This document shows positions 44,606-53,116 of a stretch of DNA of 64,000 nt, piece after piece. The stretch spans positions 1 through 64,000 of the forward strand of contig JAZSLJ010000001.1 in the NCBI GenBank assembly GCA_045535305.1, in the 5' to 3' direction. Each line of letters opens with the position of its first letter. Positions within the stretch are counted from its first letter, which is position 1. The translations under genes and the position numbers were made by a program. The notes under the pieces were generated by a model that did not search any database, was not told the origin of the DNA, and was given only the letters and a program-made list of their open reading frames with translations. The DNA is from UBA1081 sp045535305. GTDB taxonomy: Bacteria; Bacillota; Clostridia; Oscillospirales; Acutalibacteraceae.

Positions 44606-46282
44606 ATGAACAAAAACTTAAAGAAAACCTTATCAATCATTCTTTCAATCATTATGCTCATATCGGCAATGCTGATGAGATTTGCAGTGTGTGTCGGTGC
44701 TGCAGAGGATACTGCTGCCTACAATGCGGGTGATATTATAGAATTCGGTATGTATCCTCAAACGGAGATTACCGACGAAACACTCCTTGCAGAACTGAAT
44801 GCCCAGACTCTTGAATGGAATTCATACGGCTATTATTCAGGCAATGGTTCTTACGGTACAGCAACAGCATCTGATTATATGAAGTATGCTGATATTGAGC
44901 TTGACGGGGACAAATACCGTGCCGTAACATTTACTCAATACCGTCCCTGGCAGAGTGAACATGCTTTTGAAAATTCGAACTATGAACAGCAGAATAATGG
45001 CTATGAAACAGAAACAGTCTATTGGTTTAAATTTGAACCGATTAAATGGAAGGTCTTGGATCCTGCTACAGGACTTGTTCTTTGTGAGTCAATTATCGAT
45101 TCACAGCCGTTCCAGAATGAGGTTTATCAGAACCCCAATGATTTTGTTTTAACAGCACACTATGCTGATCCTGAATTTACAATTCCTGCCAACACTTACA
45201 GTGCGAGTTCATTGAAAAGATGGCTTGAGGGTGATTTTACCGAAACTGCATTCAGTCAGGCGGAAACAGAGATGATTTCTCAGAATGTTCACATAATATC
45301 TGTTGCAGATTTTACAGAAACCGATTATGGATTTGATGAAGATAAACAGGTTCAGGATACAGAACGAATGAGATCCGGTAGTGATTATGCTAAAATTCAG
45401 GGCTTGCAGATAAGTGTAAATGATCCGGGGGCAGGCAATTCATATTGGTGGTTAAGTGACAGTGTTTCTATTTATCAGATTGAATCTGCGATATGTTACA
45501 GCGGTACTGCGAACAGAGTGATAGGTGTAAGCTGCACGTATATAGGTGTTTGTCCTGCTGTCAATATTGATCTCAATGAAGTTGAATACAGAGTTGTTTT
45601 CAATAATTATGACGGTAATACCGAAACAAAGAACTATAAATTCGGTGAGACAATAACTGACATTCCCGAACCTGAAAGAGAAGGTTATACCTTCATGGGC
45701 TGGGATGCTGAAATCCCAGAAACTATGCCTGCAAAGGATCTTGAATTCAATGCAACGTGGAAAGCCAACTCTTATAATGTGGTCTGGAACGTTGACGGTG
45801 TTGAAACAGTCGAAAGTTATGATTACGGCACAGAGATTATTGTTCCGGCAGATCCTGAAAAAGAAGGATGTGAATTTTTAGGTTGGGCTCCCGAAATTCC
45901 CGAAACCATGCCCGCAAAGGATCTTGAATTTACAGCTGTTTTCAGTGGTTCTGCCGTACAGAGATTTGAAATAATCAATCTTCCCGAAAGATCAGTATAT
46001 TTCTATAAAGGTCTGGATGATATTGACCTGAAAGATATTTCTGTCAAGGTAACATATGAGGACGGAACATCGGAAATTATTGACGACTACACCAGATTAA
46101 GCTGTGAAGGCTTTGATACAAACAGCCTCGGCAAAAAGGAAATTACCGTTTCCTATGAAGGTGAAAGCGATAGTTTTGATATTTATGTAAACTTTGATTT
46201 TTGTACATGGATTCAATATGTTTTCAGAGTATTCTGCGACCTGATTAACAGAGTTTTTGCGATTATGCCTAAGGTATCTTAA
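44606..46282 (+). CDS. Secreted DUF6273/B-repeat protein
   Basis: A signal peptide (about 1-32) is followed by a DUF6273-like domain (about 40-330) with the characteristic IEFGMYPQ start, WFKFEPIKWKVL, SSLKRWL and SYWWLSDSV. Two B-repeats follow (each with GYTFMGWDAEIPETMPAKDL or a near copy), then an Ig-like domain (about 455-530: VYFYKGLDDIDLKDISVKVT) and a hydrophobic C-terminus. No sortase signal is seen. AAAGGAG precedes ATG. The function is unknown; the architecture suggests a surface-associated protein. It shares the B-repeat type with the protein at 35725. Confidence 0.8.
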   Translation: MNKNLKKTLSIILSIIMLISAMLMRFAVCVGAAEDTAAYNAGDIIEFGMYPQTEITDETLLAELNAQTLEWNSYGYYSGNGSYGTATASDYMKYADIELDGDKYRAVTFTQYRPWQSEHAFENSNYEQQNNGYETETVYWFKFEPIKWKVLDPATGLVLCESIIDSQPFQNEVYQNPNDFVLTAHYADPEFTIPANTYSASSLKRWLEGDFTETAFSQAETEMISQNVHIISVADFTETDYGFDEDKQVQDTERMRSGSDYAKIQGLQISVNDPGAGNSYWWLSDSVSIYQIESAICYSGTANRVIGVSCTYIGVCPAVNIDLNEVEYRVVFNNYDGNTETKNYKFGETITDIPEPEREGYTFMGWDAEIPETMPAKDLEFNATWKANSYNVVWNVDGVETVESYDYGTEIIVPADPEKEGCEFLGWAPEIPETMPAKDLEFTAVFSGSAVQRFEIINLPERSVYFYKGLDDIDLKDISVKVTYEDGTSEIIDDYTRLSCEGFDTNSLGKKEITVSYEGESDSFDIYVNFDFCTWIQYVFRVFCDLINRVFAIMPKVS

Positions 46283-46361
46283 GGCATTCTTAAGAGATAT
46301 TTCGGTTAAAATTTGTGTGCCGTAAAATGCACTAAAAACGGCCATATTGCAACACTTTAAT

Positions 46362-46407
46362 AAAAAACATCGGATGTTCCATTTTGGAGGACATCCGATG
46401 TTTTTTT
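46362..46407. terminator. Terminator after the DUF6273 gene
   Basis: AAAAAACATCGGATGT/ACATCCGATGTTTTTT stem with a 13-nt loop; works in both directions by its A- and T-runs. Confidence 0.85.
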
Positions 46408-46422
46408 GTGCTTCAAAAAAAC

Positions 46423-46665
46423 CTATATACAGCCATTTCCAAGCGATGCAAGAATACTGTCAATATCCGAATTGCCGACTGCACAGTTAAAAGTTATTGC
46501 AACTTTGTTTTCATTTGTGTCAACATTGTAAATGGGTATCATTCTCGCTTCTGCTGATACTGCATCAGACAATGTACTTGCCGTAAAAAATATCCCCAAC
46601 GCAACTGTAATAATAATCAACACCGTAATAATTACAGACTTTTATTTAACAGATGATATTTTTAT
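46423..46665 (-). pseudogene. Decayed 5' fragment of a polysaccharide deacetylase gene
   Basis: The frame reads almost the same as residues 1-70 of the intact protein (TASTLSDAVSAEARMIPIYN, then KVAITFNCAVGNSDIDSIL). The original start has become ATA (46665) and a TAA follows 7 codons later, then the frame stays open to a stop at 46423 just after SIL. All NodB motifs except the first are missing. It sits between two terminators on the minus strand. It cannot make an enzyme. Confidence 0.85.
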
Positions 46666-46718
46666 ATAAACACCTCAGTAATTTATATGTGCATATTATA
46701 ACAGTATGAAAACATAAA

Positions 46719-46746
46719 AAGCACGGCTTACCTGAAAGTCGTGCTT
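46719..46746 (-). terminator. Hairpin after the 62-residue gene
   Basis: AAGCACGGCTT/AAGTCGTGCTT stem (one wobble) with a 6-nt loop, just downstream of the stop at 46753 on the minus strand, followed by a T-rich run. Confidence 0.65.
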
Positions 46747-46752
46747 AATCGT

Positions 46753-46941
46753 TTACTTTTCATTCATTAAATCAAATGCAAGCGTAATACTCCATCCATA
46801 ATCTCTGATTGTCTGATATTTTACTCTGAAATCATAAGGCTCGTGAACATCACCTTTTCTGTTAAAGCAGAAAGGTGGTATATGGTTTTCACTGTCATAA
46901 AACTCATAAACTGTCCCTGTCCCCATTTTTTTTGGTATCAT
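46753..46941 (-). CDS. Small protein of unknown function in the symporter operon
   Basis: The 62-residue reading frame has AAGGAGT 7 nt before ATG 46941 and lies 18 nt after the stop of the symporter gene, followed by a terminator hairpin. It starts MIPKKMGTGTVYEF and has no Cys pairs or membrane segment. Placement and ribosome site support a real gene. I do not recognise it; a fragment of a larger enzyme is possible. Confidence 0.5.
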   Translation of the reverse strand: MIPKKMGTGTVYEFYDSENHIPPFCFNRKGDVHEPYDFRVKYQTIRDYGWSITLAFDLMNEK

Positions 46942-46959
46942 TATATTTACTCCTTGAGT

Positions 46960-48420
46960 TTATACTGTTTCCGCCTCATCAAGTTTTGCTTTTGCCTCAG
47001 CTCTTATTTCTTCAAGCTCTGCCATAATTTTCTCCTTACGTTTGCCTGTGAAGTTGTCAAACATCATAACAATGGCGGGGATGAGGTTACCGATAATTCC
47101 GGGGATGGCAACAAGCAGGAAAATACCGTGTAAAGTTTTAGGTGTCTGGATTGCCTCAACAAGTTCGCCGTTAATCATCTGCGCACTCTGATAGCCGATA
47201 AGGGCAAGACCGCCGTTGACAAGAAGCTCTTTCCAGAGAGCTGAAATTCTTGAAACCATGGTGTTGAATGCAAAAACCATACCTTCATTACGCTGTGCAA
47301 TGCCGTATTTCTTGTAGCTCTTCCATTCCATATAGTCTGTTGAATCTGCAAGCAGGATTCGTCTTGCGGCACTCATACCTGCATTGGGAAGACCTCCGAG
47401 TGCTATGAGTATACCTACAATCCAGAGATTCTTGTAACCGCAGATAAAAAGAAGAATATAACAGATTGCAGTATGTAAATAACCGAGCACAACAATATCT
47501 CTTGATGAAAGCTTTTTGCCGATGAAAGGAACGGAGAAAAGTCCGCCGTAGGAAAGTGCCGAACTTCCCATTTCAACAAAGGTTTTCATACCGTAATTCC
47601 CCAGTGTTTGCTTGTAGAAGAAAGGAAGGGAATTGTAGCAGACCTGTCTTACGGAGTCAATGCACTGGCTCAGACAAAGGAGAAGAAGAGGTCTGTTGAG
47701 AAGAATAAGTTTATAGTCAATTTTAACCTTTTTATTATCTTTGGGGGGCAGAACAAGATTTCTTTCCTTTAGTGTCATACAAGGCACAAGCATTGTGAAA
47801 AGACCGAGAATGCCAAAAAGAAGTGCAACGGAGAAGAATGCCCATTTTTCGGAATTATAGTCGCCGTCCATCATATCAATTATTATGGGAACGACACCGC
47901 CGGGAAGCATTGAACCGAGAGTTGAAGCCACTTGAGCCACGGTGTAGAAATTTTTTCTTGATTTGGCGTTCGGAGTCATTCTGACGGAAAGAGTTGAAAG
48001 TGCAACATCAAAGAATGTATCTGCAATATTGAATGTAAGGAAAAGAATGAAGCTCCATATAAAATTGAACATAATTGATGATGAAGGAACAACAAAGAGG
48101 AGAACTGATGCGAGTGTAAAGGGTATTGCCGAAGCCCTCATAAATGTTCTTGCATTACCCTTTTTTGAACGGTTGCCGTCAAGCATGGCTCCGATAATGG
48201 GTGCAATAAGTATATTCACGGCTGTTGTTGCCGACTTCATTGAGACAACATGTTTTGATTCAAGTCCCATATAGTCATACATAAACTGGTCGGTATATGT
48301 ACTGACCGAGTCCTGTCCCATGCAGTTTCCGAACACACCCGAAACATATCCGACCTGTTCTTTTAATGCTACATCAGGATTGTTTTTGAATTCCTTGAAT
48401 TTTTCTTTAAATTTTCCCAT
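46960..48420 (-). CDS. GPH-family sugar:cation symporter (MelB-like)
   Basis: The 486-residue protein has about twelve membrane segments and resembles the glycoside-pentoside-hexuronide family: an N-terminal EQVGYVSGVFGN start, IAPIIGAMLDGNRSKKGNAR after helix 2, and ADSTDYMEWKSYKKYG in the middle loop. It would import a glycoside with H+ or Na+. The adjacent GH130, GH95 and GH31 genes make an oligosaccharide the likely substrate. GAAG/AAGGAG precedes ATG. Confidence 0.88.
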   Translation of the reverse strand: MGKFKEKFKEFKNNPDVALKEQVGYVSGVFGNCMGQDSVSTYTDQFMYDYMGLESKHVVSMKSATTAVNILIAPIIGAMLDGNRSKKGNARTFMRASAIPFTLASVLLFVVPSSSIMFNFIWSFILFLTFNIADTFFDVALSTLSVRMTPNAKSRKNFYTVAQVASTLGSMLPGGVVPIIIDMMDGDYNSEKWAFFSVALLFGILGLFTMLVPCMTLKERNLVLPPKDNKKVKIDYKLILLNRPLLLLCLSQCIDSVRQVCYNSLPFFYKQTLGNYGMKTFVEMGSSALSYGGLFSVPFIGKKLSSRDIVVLGYLHTAICYILLFICGYKNLWIVGILIALGGLPNAGMSAARRILLADSTDYMEWKSYKKYGIAQRNEGMVFAFNTMVSRISALWKELLVNGGLALIGYQSAQMINGELVEAIQTPKTLHGIFLLVAIPGIIGNLIPAIVMMFDNFTGKRKEKIMAELEEIRAEAKAKLDEAETV

Positions 48421-48432
48421 TTGAACTTCTCC

Positions 48433-48546
48433 TTATATTTCAATTGTTTTTTCTATATAGTCTGACTGTACGCCGTAAACGGTTTCTGCTGTAATCTTAA
48501 CTGTATATTCTCCTTTATGCAAAATGCAAAACTTGTAAAAATTCAT
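48433..48546 (-). pseudogene. Short frame resembling the C-terminal end of a lost enzyme
   Basis: From ATG 48546 to TAA 48433 (37 codons) the frame ends HKGEYTVKITAETVYGVQSD then YIEKTIEI. This looks like the last beta strands of a fibronectin-like or phosphoesterase C-terminal domain (GEYTVKITA). No ribosome site lies upstream, and the stop is followed directly by the symporter's ribosome site. I read it as the 3' remnant of a deleted gene in this operon. Confidence 0.4.
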
Positions 48547-48565
48547 TTTTCAAACTTTCAAGCTA

Positions 48566-49246
48566 TTACTGAAAAAATATGCTGAGAGCAAAAAGTGTTT
48601 GCGCAGGGAAGTAAGTGTAAGTTACAGTATGTATAAGAATTTTCGGCATTTTAATTCCGCCTGTTTTTAAGCCTAAAAGTAAATCTGATATAACAAAAAG
48701 AACTGACCCCGAAATCAAACACAAGGCAAAGTAAAGGTTTCCGCTTTTAACTGCAAGAATTCCCTTTGCAATACCACTAGCAAAAGAGAACAGCAGGAAT
48801 ACACTGTAAATTAAAACAGGTATCTGCATTTTACCTAAATTAAGTTTTACTTTTATTATGCAAGCTATGGGAATGAACATAATCACCGTCAGAATAAGAA
48901 TGGGAACTATATAATCAATTGCCCTCATTTCACCGACAAGAAGGAATGAGACGCTGTAAACTATATGTCCGAGTGCAAAAAACACCACTCCGAATGGAAA
49001 ATACTTATCCTCTTTATAACTTAAGAAAAAATCGCCGAGTACGCCTAAAACTAATGTACCGAGTATCATAAGCGAATATGTTGTTATACTGTTAAACGAA
49101 ACAGTTGCAATAATGCCTGTGGTAAGATACAAAAATGCGCAGAGCATCTTCATTTGGAAGCCATATTTTTTCGACAGCCCCGTTTTTTGTGTTATCACGG
49201 GCATAAGCGCCGAAAAAAGAGCAAAAATCAAAAGTAATACTTTCAT
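48566..49246 (-). CDS. YhhN (TMEM86-like) membrane protein
   Basis: The 226-residue protein has about eight membrane segments and the YhhN pattern LGDFFLSYK followed by FPFGVVFFALGHIVYSVSF, and later SGSVLFVISDLLLG. Mammalian TMEM86 relatives hydrolyse lysoplasmalogens; the bacterial role is unsettled. I place the start at ATG 49246, 7 nt after the phosphoesterase stop, giving a normal first helix; the longer frame from 49297 lies within that gene. Confidence 0.8.
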   Translation of the reverse strand: MKVLLLIFALFSALMPVITQKTGLSKKYGFQMKMLCAFLYLTTGIIATVSFNSITTYSLMILGTLVLGVLGDFFLSYKEDKYFPFGVVFFALGHIVYSVSFLLVGEMRAIDYIVPILILTVIMFIPIACIIKVKLNLGKMQIPVLIYSVFLLFSFASGIAKGILAVKSGNLYFALCLISGSVLFVISDLLLGLKTGGIKMPKILIHTVTYTYFPAQTLFALSIFFQ

Positions 49247-49253
49247 GTTTATT

Positions 49254-50342
49254 TCATTTGTGATTGAAAATTCTTTCGGCAGTATATGTGCCGTCATCTT
49301 TTATATTCAGAATCGTACAGCCCTGAATCCATTCATTTTCGGGTGCTTCAAATTTGGTTTCCATATTGTAAACACCGTAACCCGATGTCTGAATATAGGA
49401 GAAAAGCACATCCTCATACATAACACCAAAATCGTTTACATGGTCGTGGCCGAAATAAACAGCCTGAGTGCTGCCTTTTTCAAGCATAGCGTCAACAAGA
49501 CCTGAATCAAAGCCCGATTCGCAAACACCTTCTCTTTTTTCTCCGTAAAGGAAATCACTTTCGGCATATTCCTTTTCTGCCTGATGAGGAGGAATGTGTA
49601 CAACTGTTATGGATTTGAAGTTGCCGTATTCTGATTCAATATCATCGTGTTTTTCCTTGTACCATTCCACCTGTGAAGTCTTTACACCGTCATAAACTTC
49701 GCCATCTTCCGTAACACCGTATTCCGCTTTGGTTTCTTCGGTCATATAGCTTCCCGAGTCCATAAAGAAAAATACTTTTCTGCGTGAATTATCAGAATTG
49801 AGGATATTGATTGCATAGTTTCCGCTGCCGTCAATGTCTTCTTTACCCTCTCTCATAAGACAGTAATCATATGATGAGAAAATTTTAACATTTTCCTCTC
49901 TTGAAACAGCAAGGAATCCTTCACCTTCGTGATTTCCTAAAACCGCCGCCCAGTAACCGCCGAGTTTTTCCATAAGCTCTGCAAATTCAGTTGTTCTTTT
50001 TTTATTAAAGCCTGAGGAAATATTATCTCCGCCGAAAACAACAAGGTCGGGCTTTTGCTCAGTTATATTCTTCACTATGTATGAAACAGTAAGATTATCC
50101 TTTTCTTTTTTGCCATTTAGGTGTGTGTCAGTAAATATCAGAACCTTAAATTCACCGTCAACTTTCATTTTAAGAGTAACGCTGTCTGTGTCCTCTGCAA
50201 CAATTTCCAGTTTATTATTCATTTTTTCAACAGATGCGATATCATAGGAGATGCCTTTTGAACTCATTACAGCAATAAAACCAACGAAACCGACTGCAAT
50301 CACAAGCAGAACGGCAATTATAATCTTAACTCCTTTTTTCAT
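49254..50342 (-). CDS. Membrane-anchored calcineurin-like phosphoesterase
   Basis: An N-terminal membrane segment (about 5-25) precedes a metallophosphoesterase domain with the full motif set: IFTDTHLN, VFGGDNIS, VLGNHEGEG, VVHIPPH and FGHDHVND. It binds two metals and is probably extracytoplasmic. Substrate unknown; sugar-phosphate or phospholipid-like esters are typical of the class. ATG 50342 is 10 nt after AAAGGA and gives the MKK start of the membrane signal. Confidence 0.87.
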   Translation of the reverse strand: MKKGVKIIIAVLLVIAVGFVGFIAVMSSKGISYDIASVEKMNNKLEIVAEDTDSVTLKMKVDGEFKVLIFTDTHLNGKKEKDNLTVSYIVKNITEQKPDLVVFGGDNISSGFNKKRTTEFAELMEKLGGYWAAVLGNHEGEGFLAVSREENVKIFSSYDYCLMREGKEDIDGSGNYAINILNSDNSRRKVFFFMDSGSYMTEETKAEYGVTEDGEVYDGVKTSQVEWYKEKHDDIESEYGNFKSITVVHIPPHQAEKEYAESDFLYGEKREGVCESGFDSGLVDAMLEKGSTQAVYFGHDHVNDFGVMYEDVLFSYIQTSGYGVYNMETKFEAPENEWIQGCTILNIKDDGTYTAERIFNHK

Positions 50343-50433
50343 ACACATCAAATCCTTTATAATTACTCAATTATATGATAACATCTAATTTATTATATTT
50401 CCTTGATTATTTTGACTGATTAAAGTAGTTTTC

Positions 50434-50462
50434 TTGACTTTTTTGATATATGGTGCTATTAT
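50434..50462 (+). promoter_or_regulatory. Promoter for the AraC regulator gene
   Basis: TTGACT (50434-50439) and TATTAT (50457-50462) with a 17-bp spacer, 29 bp before ATG 50491, between divergent genes. Confidence 0.65.
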
Positions 50463-50490
50463 CCTTTTATAAGAAAAGGGGTGATGTGTC

Positions 50491-51294
50491 ATGAGTTATA
50501 TTAAATTTGATCCCGATGAAAAATTTTATTTTCAACACGGTATGAGTAAAAGAGTTACAGAAACCGGAGCATCCTGGCCCCATTATCACGGTATTTATGA
50601 AATATATTTTCTTCTTGAGGGTAACTGTACATACTTTATTGACAACAAGGTTTATGCGGTTCAACCTGGCGATATTGTAATAGTTCCCGACGGGATAATT
50701 CATCATACAAAATACGACGATATAAATCATTCAAGAATACTCATAAACTGTGCTTCAAGGTATATACCTGCATCGGTACGCTCAGATATATCCTCGGGGA
50801 ATTACCTTTACAGAAATCCTCAAGTTACAAATGAAGCAAGAAATATTTTTGAAAAGATCGAAAATGAATATAATCTCAAAGATTCTCTTTCGGGGGAGAT
50901 TATTTCCTGCCATATACATTCACTTTTTTATCTTCTTGCGAGAAACGCCGATACCTGTCTTGCTGTTGATTCCAGAAACAAGGTGATTGAACAGGCTGTT
51001 GCTTATATAAGAGAAAATTTTTCTTCCGATTTGACACTTTCTTTCATAGCAGAAATGTTTTCAGTAAGTCCGGGGCATTTTTCACGAATGTTTAAAAAAG
51101 AAACGGGGCTTGGATTTTCAAAATATCTTAATTCACTAAGATTACAGCACGCCGAACAGCTTCTCAGAAGTGCTCACGTGCAGAATATAACCAAGGTTGC
51201 TGAAATTTGCGGCTTTGAGGACAGCAATTATTTTTCTAAAAAGTTTAAGGAAGTTTACGGCACCTCACCGAAAAAGGTACAGAAGAAAGGGTGA
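50491..51294 (+). CDS. AraC-family transcriptional regulator
   Basis: The 267-residue protein has an N-terminal cupin sensor (WPHYHGIYEIYFLLEG, then VQPGDIVIVPDG) and a C-terminal double helix-turn-helix (LSFIAEMFSVSPGHFSRMF and ITKVAEICGFEDSNYFSKKF). This is the form of sugar-responsive AraC activators. It is divergent from the phosphoesterase-symporter operon and upstream of GH130, so it probably governs the locus. AGGGGTGAT precedes ATG. Confidence 0.92.
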   Translation: MSYIKFDPDEKFYFQHGMSKRVTETGASWPHYHGIYEIYFLLEGNCTYFIDNKVYAVQPGDIVIVPDGIIHHTKYDDINHSRILINCASRYIPASVRSDISSGNYLYRNPQVTNEARNIFEKIENEYNLKDSLSGEIISCHIHSLFYLLARNADTCLAVDSRNKVIEQAVAYIRENFSSDLTLSFIAEMFSVSPGHFSRMFKKETGLGFSKYLNSLRLQHAEQLLRSAHVQNITKVAEICGFEDSNYFSKKFKEVYGTSPKKVQKKG

Positions 51295-51398
51295 TGTCAA
51301 AAAAAGTAAAGAAAAGACCTTTAATTTGTAAAAATAATACAGCTATTTATAAATCGTCAGAGTCAGACGAGAAAATATATTTGAAATGAGATGATGTT

Positions 51399-52415
51399 AT
51401 GAAAACATTAAAGCCTGAGCTTTGCAGTGCAGAGTGTATAAGAAAAATAGAAAAGCCTGTCCTTACCAAGGACGATATACCCTATGATGCGTCGCTTATC
51501 TTCAATGCAGGTGTAGCAAAATATAAAGGCAGATATGTAATGGTATTCCGCAATGACTACGGTCCCACAGAAGAAACTTATCCAATGGTACGCTTCAATA
51601 CATCTCTCGGTTTTGCTACAAGCGATGATGGTATCAACTGGAGTGTAAGCGAAAAAACTATTTTTGATAACAAAAATCTTTTGTCCGAGGATGAAATAGA
51701 AAGACTTTATGACCCGAGAATCACAATTATAGAGAATAAGCCTTATCTCTGTATGGCTATGGATACCCGCCACGGTGTGAGAGGCTGTATCGCTGAAATT
51801 GATGACAATTTTGAAAAGATAAATATTATCAGTGCTTCTGCACCCGATAACCGCAATATGGTACTTTTCCCTGAAAAAATAAACGGCAAGTATGTCCGTC
51901 TTGAAAGGCCTTTCCCCGTTTATTCAAGAGGCGGTAAGGACAGATTTGACCTTTGGCTTTCAACTTCCCCTGATCTCGTTTTCTGGGGAGAAACTGAGCT
52001 TGTTCTTGCTGTTGAGGATGTTCCTTATTCTAATGATAAAATCGGTCCTGCAGCACCGCCTATTAAAACTGACAAGGGTTGGCTCACACTTTTTCATGCG
52101 GTAGATAAAGACGAAAGCAGAGGCAAAAACGGCTGGGAAACAGCATGGAAGAAAAGATACTGTGCAGGAATTATGCTTCTCGACCTTAATGACCCCACAA
52201 AAATTGTCGGCATGAGCAAGCTTCCGCTTATTGCTCCCGAAACTTATTACGAAACAAAAACCGGATTTCGTCAGCATGTAATTTTCCCCGGTGGTATGAT
52301 TCTTGAGGATGACGGAGAAGTTAAAATTTACTACGGTGCATCAGATACAGTTGAATGTCTTGCTACTGCGAAGGTCGAAGACCTGATTGCGCTTTGTACG
52401 GAGAGTCGCAAATAA
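51399..52415 (+). CDS. GH130 family beta-mannoside phosphorylase-like enzyme
   Basis: The 338-residue protein has the five-bladed propeller pattern of GH130: FNAGVAKYKGRYVMVFRND, YDPRITIIENKPYLC with the catalytic Asp region, RLERPFPVY and PPIKTDKGWLTLFHAV. Members phosphorylate beta-mannosides such as mannosyl-glucose or mannosyl-GlcNAc. No signal peptide. The ribosome site (GAGATGATG) is modest. The 3' end is overlapped by the decayed deacetylase on the other strand. Confidence 0.88.
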   Translation: MKTLKPELCSAECIRKIEKPVLTKDDIPYDASLIFNAGVAKYKGRYVMVFRNDYGPTEETYPMVRFNTSLGFATSDDGINWSVSEKTIFDNKNLLSEDEIERLYDPRITIIENKPYLCMAMDTRHGVRGCIAEIDDNFEKINIISASAPDNRNMVLFPEKINGKYVRLERPFPVYSRGGKDRFDLWLSTSPDLVFWGETELVLAVEDVPYSNDKIGPAAPPIKTDKGWLTLFHAVDKDESRGKNGWETAWKKRYCAGIMLLDLNDPTKIVGMSKLPLIAPETYYETKTGFRQHVIFPGGMILEDDGEVKIYYGASDTVECLATAKVEDLIALCTESRK

Positions 52416-52874
52416 AAGTAAAAACAAATTTGTTTTACGGCACTTATCAAAGGGTGGTAGAGTACAATGTGCTGTTTCATTGCATTTCTGAATATCAAGA
52501 ATAATATCTTCATAATTCATTGACGGCAAATCGTTGTGAGAATATGAATGATTGCCTATCTCATGCCCTGCATCATAGATTTTCTGCACTTCATCTATGT
52601 AATCATCAGCCCATGAGCCTAAAAGAAAAAACGTACATTTTATGTCATAATCGTTCAATATGTCCAATATTTTGTCAATGTCCCCGCTCATAGCACAGTT
52701 GAATGTAATTGCCACTTCGTTTGTGTCTTTGTCAACATTGTAAATGGGTATCATTCTGTCATCGGCAGATACCGTATCCGACAATGTACTTGCCATAAAA
52801 AATATCCCCAATACAACAGCAATAATTACCATCGCTGTAATAATAGACTTAAGTTTAACCGATAGAATTTTCAT
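52341..52874 (-). pseudogene. 3'-truncated polysaccharide deacetylase copy
   Basis: The frame from 52874 matches the intact deacetylase from residue 1 to about 134 (through SWADDYIDEVQKIYDAG and ILDIQKCNET). From about 52470 the sequence is unrelated, and the frame runs on through the end of GH130 on the opposite strand to a stop at 52341. Motif 2 (HSYSHNDL) is kept but motifs 3-5 are lost. Motif 1 again reads TFN. The start and ribosome site are intact, so a shortened peptide may be made. Confidence 0.85.
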
Positions 52875-53038
52875 GTAATCGCCCCTTTCGTATTAAACTA
52901 TATGAATTAAAATAAATATAAAGATCTGTAAAATATTTTTTTGACGATTTTTATATACATCTTTTTACATCGCACCCTGACGTGTGCAGTATGAAGTATA
53001 ACATTCTACCTGAATCTTTTTTGTGTCTGTTAATACTT

Positions 53039-53067
53039 TTGACATTCCGTTTTTTCTTTGATATAAT
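53039..53067 (+). promoter_or_regulatory. Promoter for the GH95-GH31 pair
   Basis: Consensus TTGACA (53039-53044) and TATAAT (53062-53067) with a 17-bp spacer, about 50 bp before ATG 53117. Confidence 0.8.
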
Positions 53068-53116
53068 TATTCTGACACTTATGTGATATGATTTTATAAT
53101 TAGCGGAGATGAAGTT

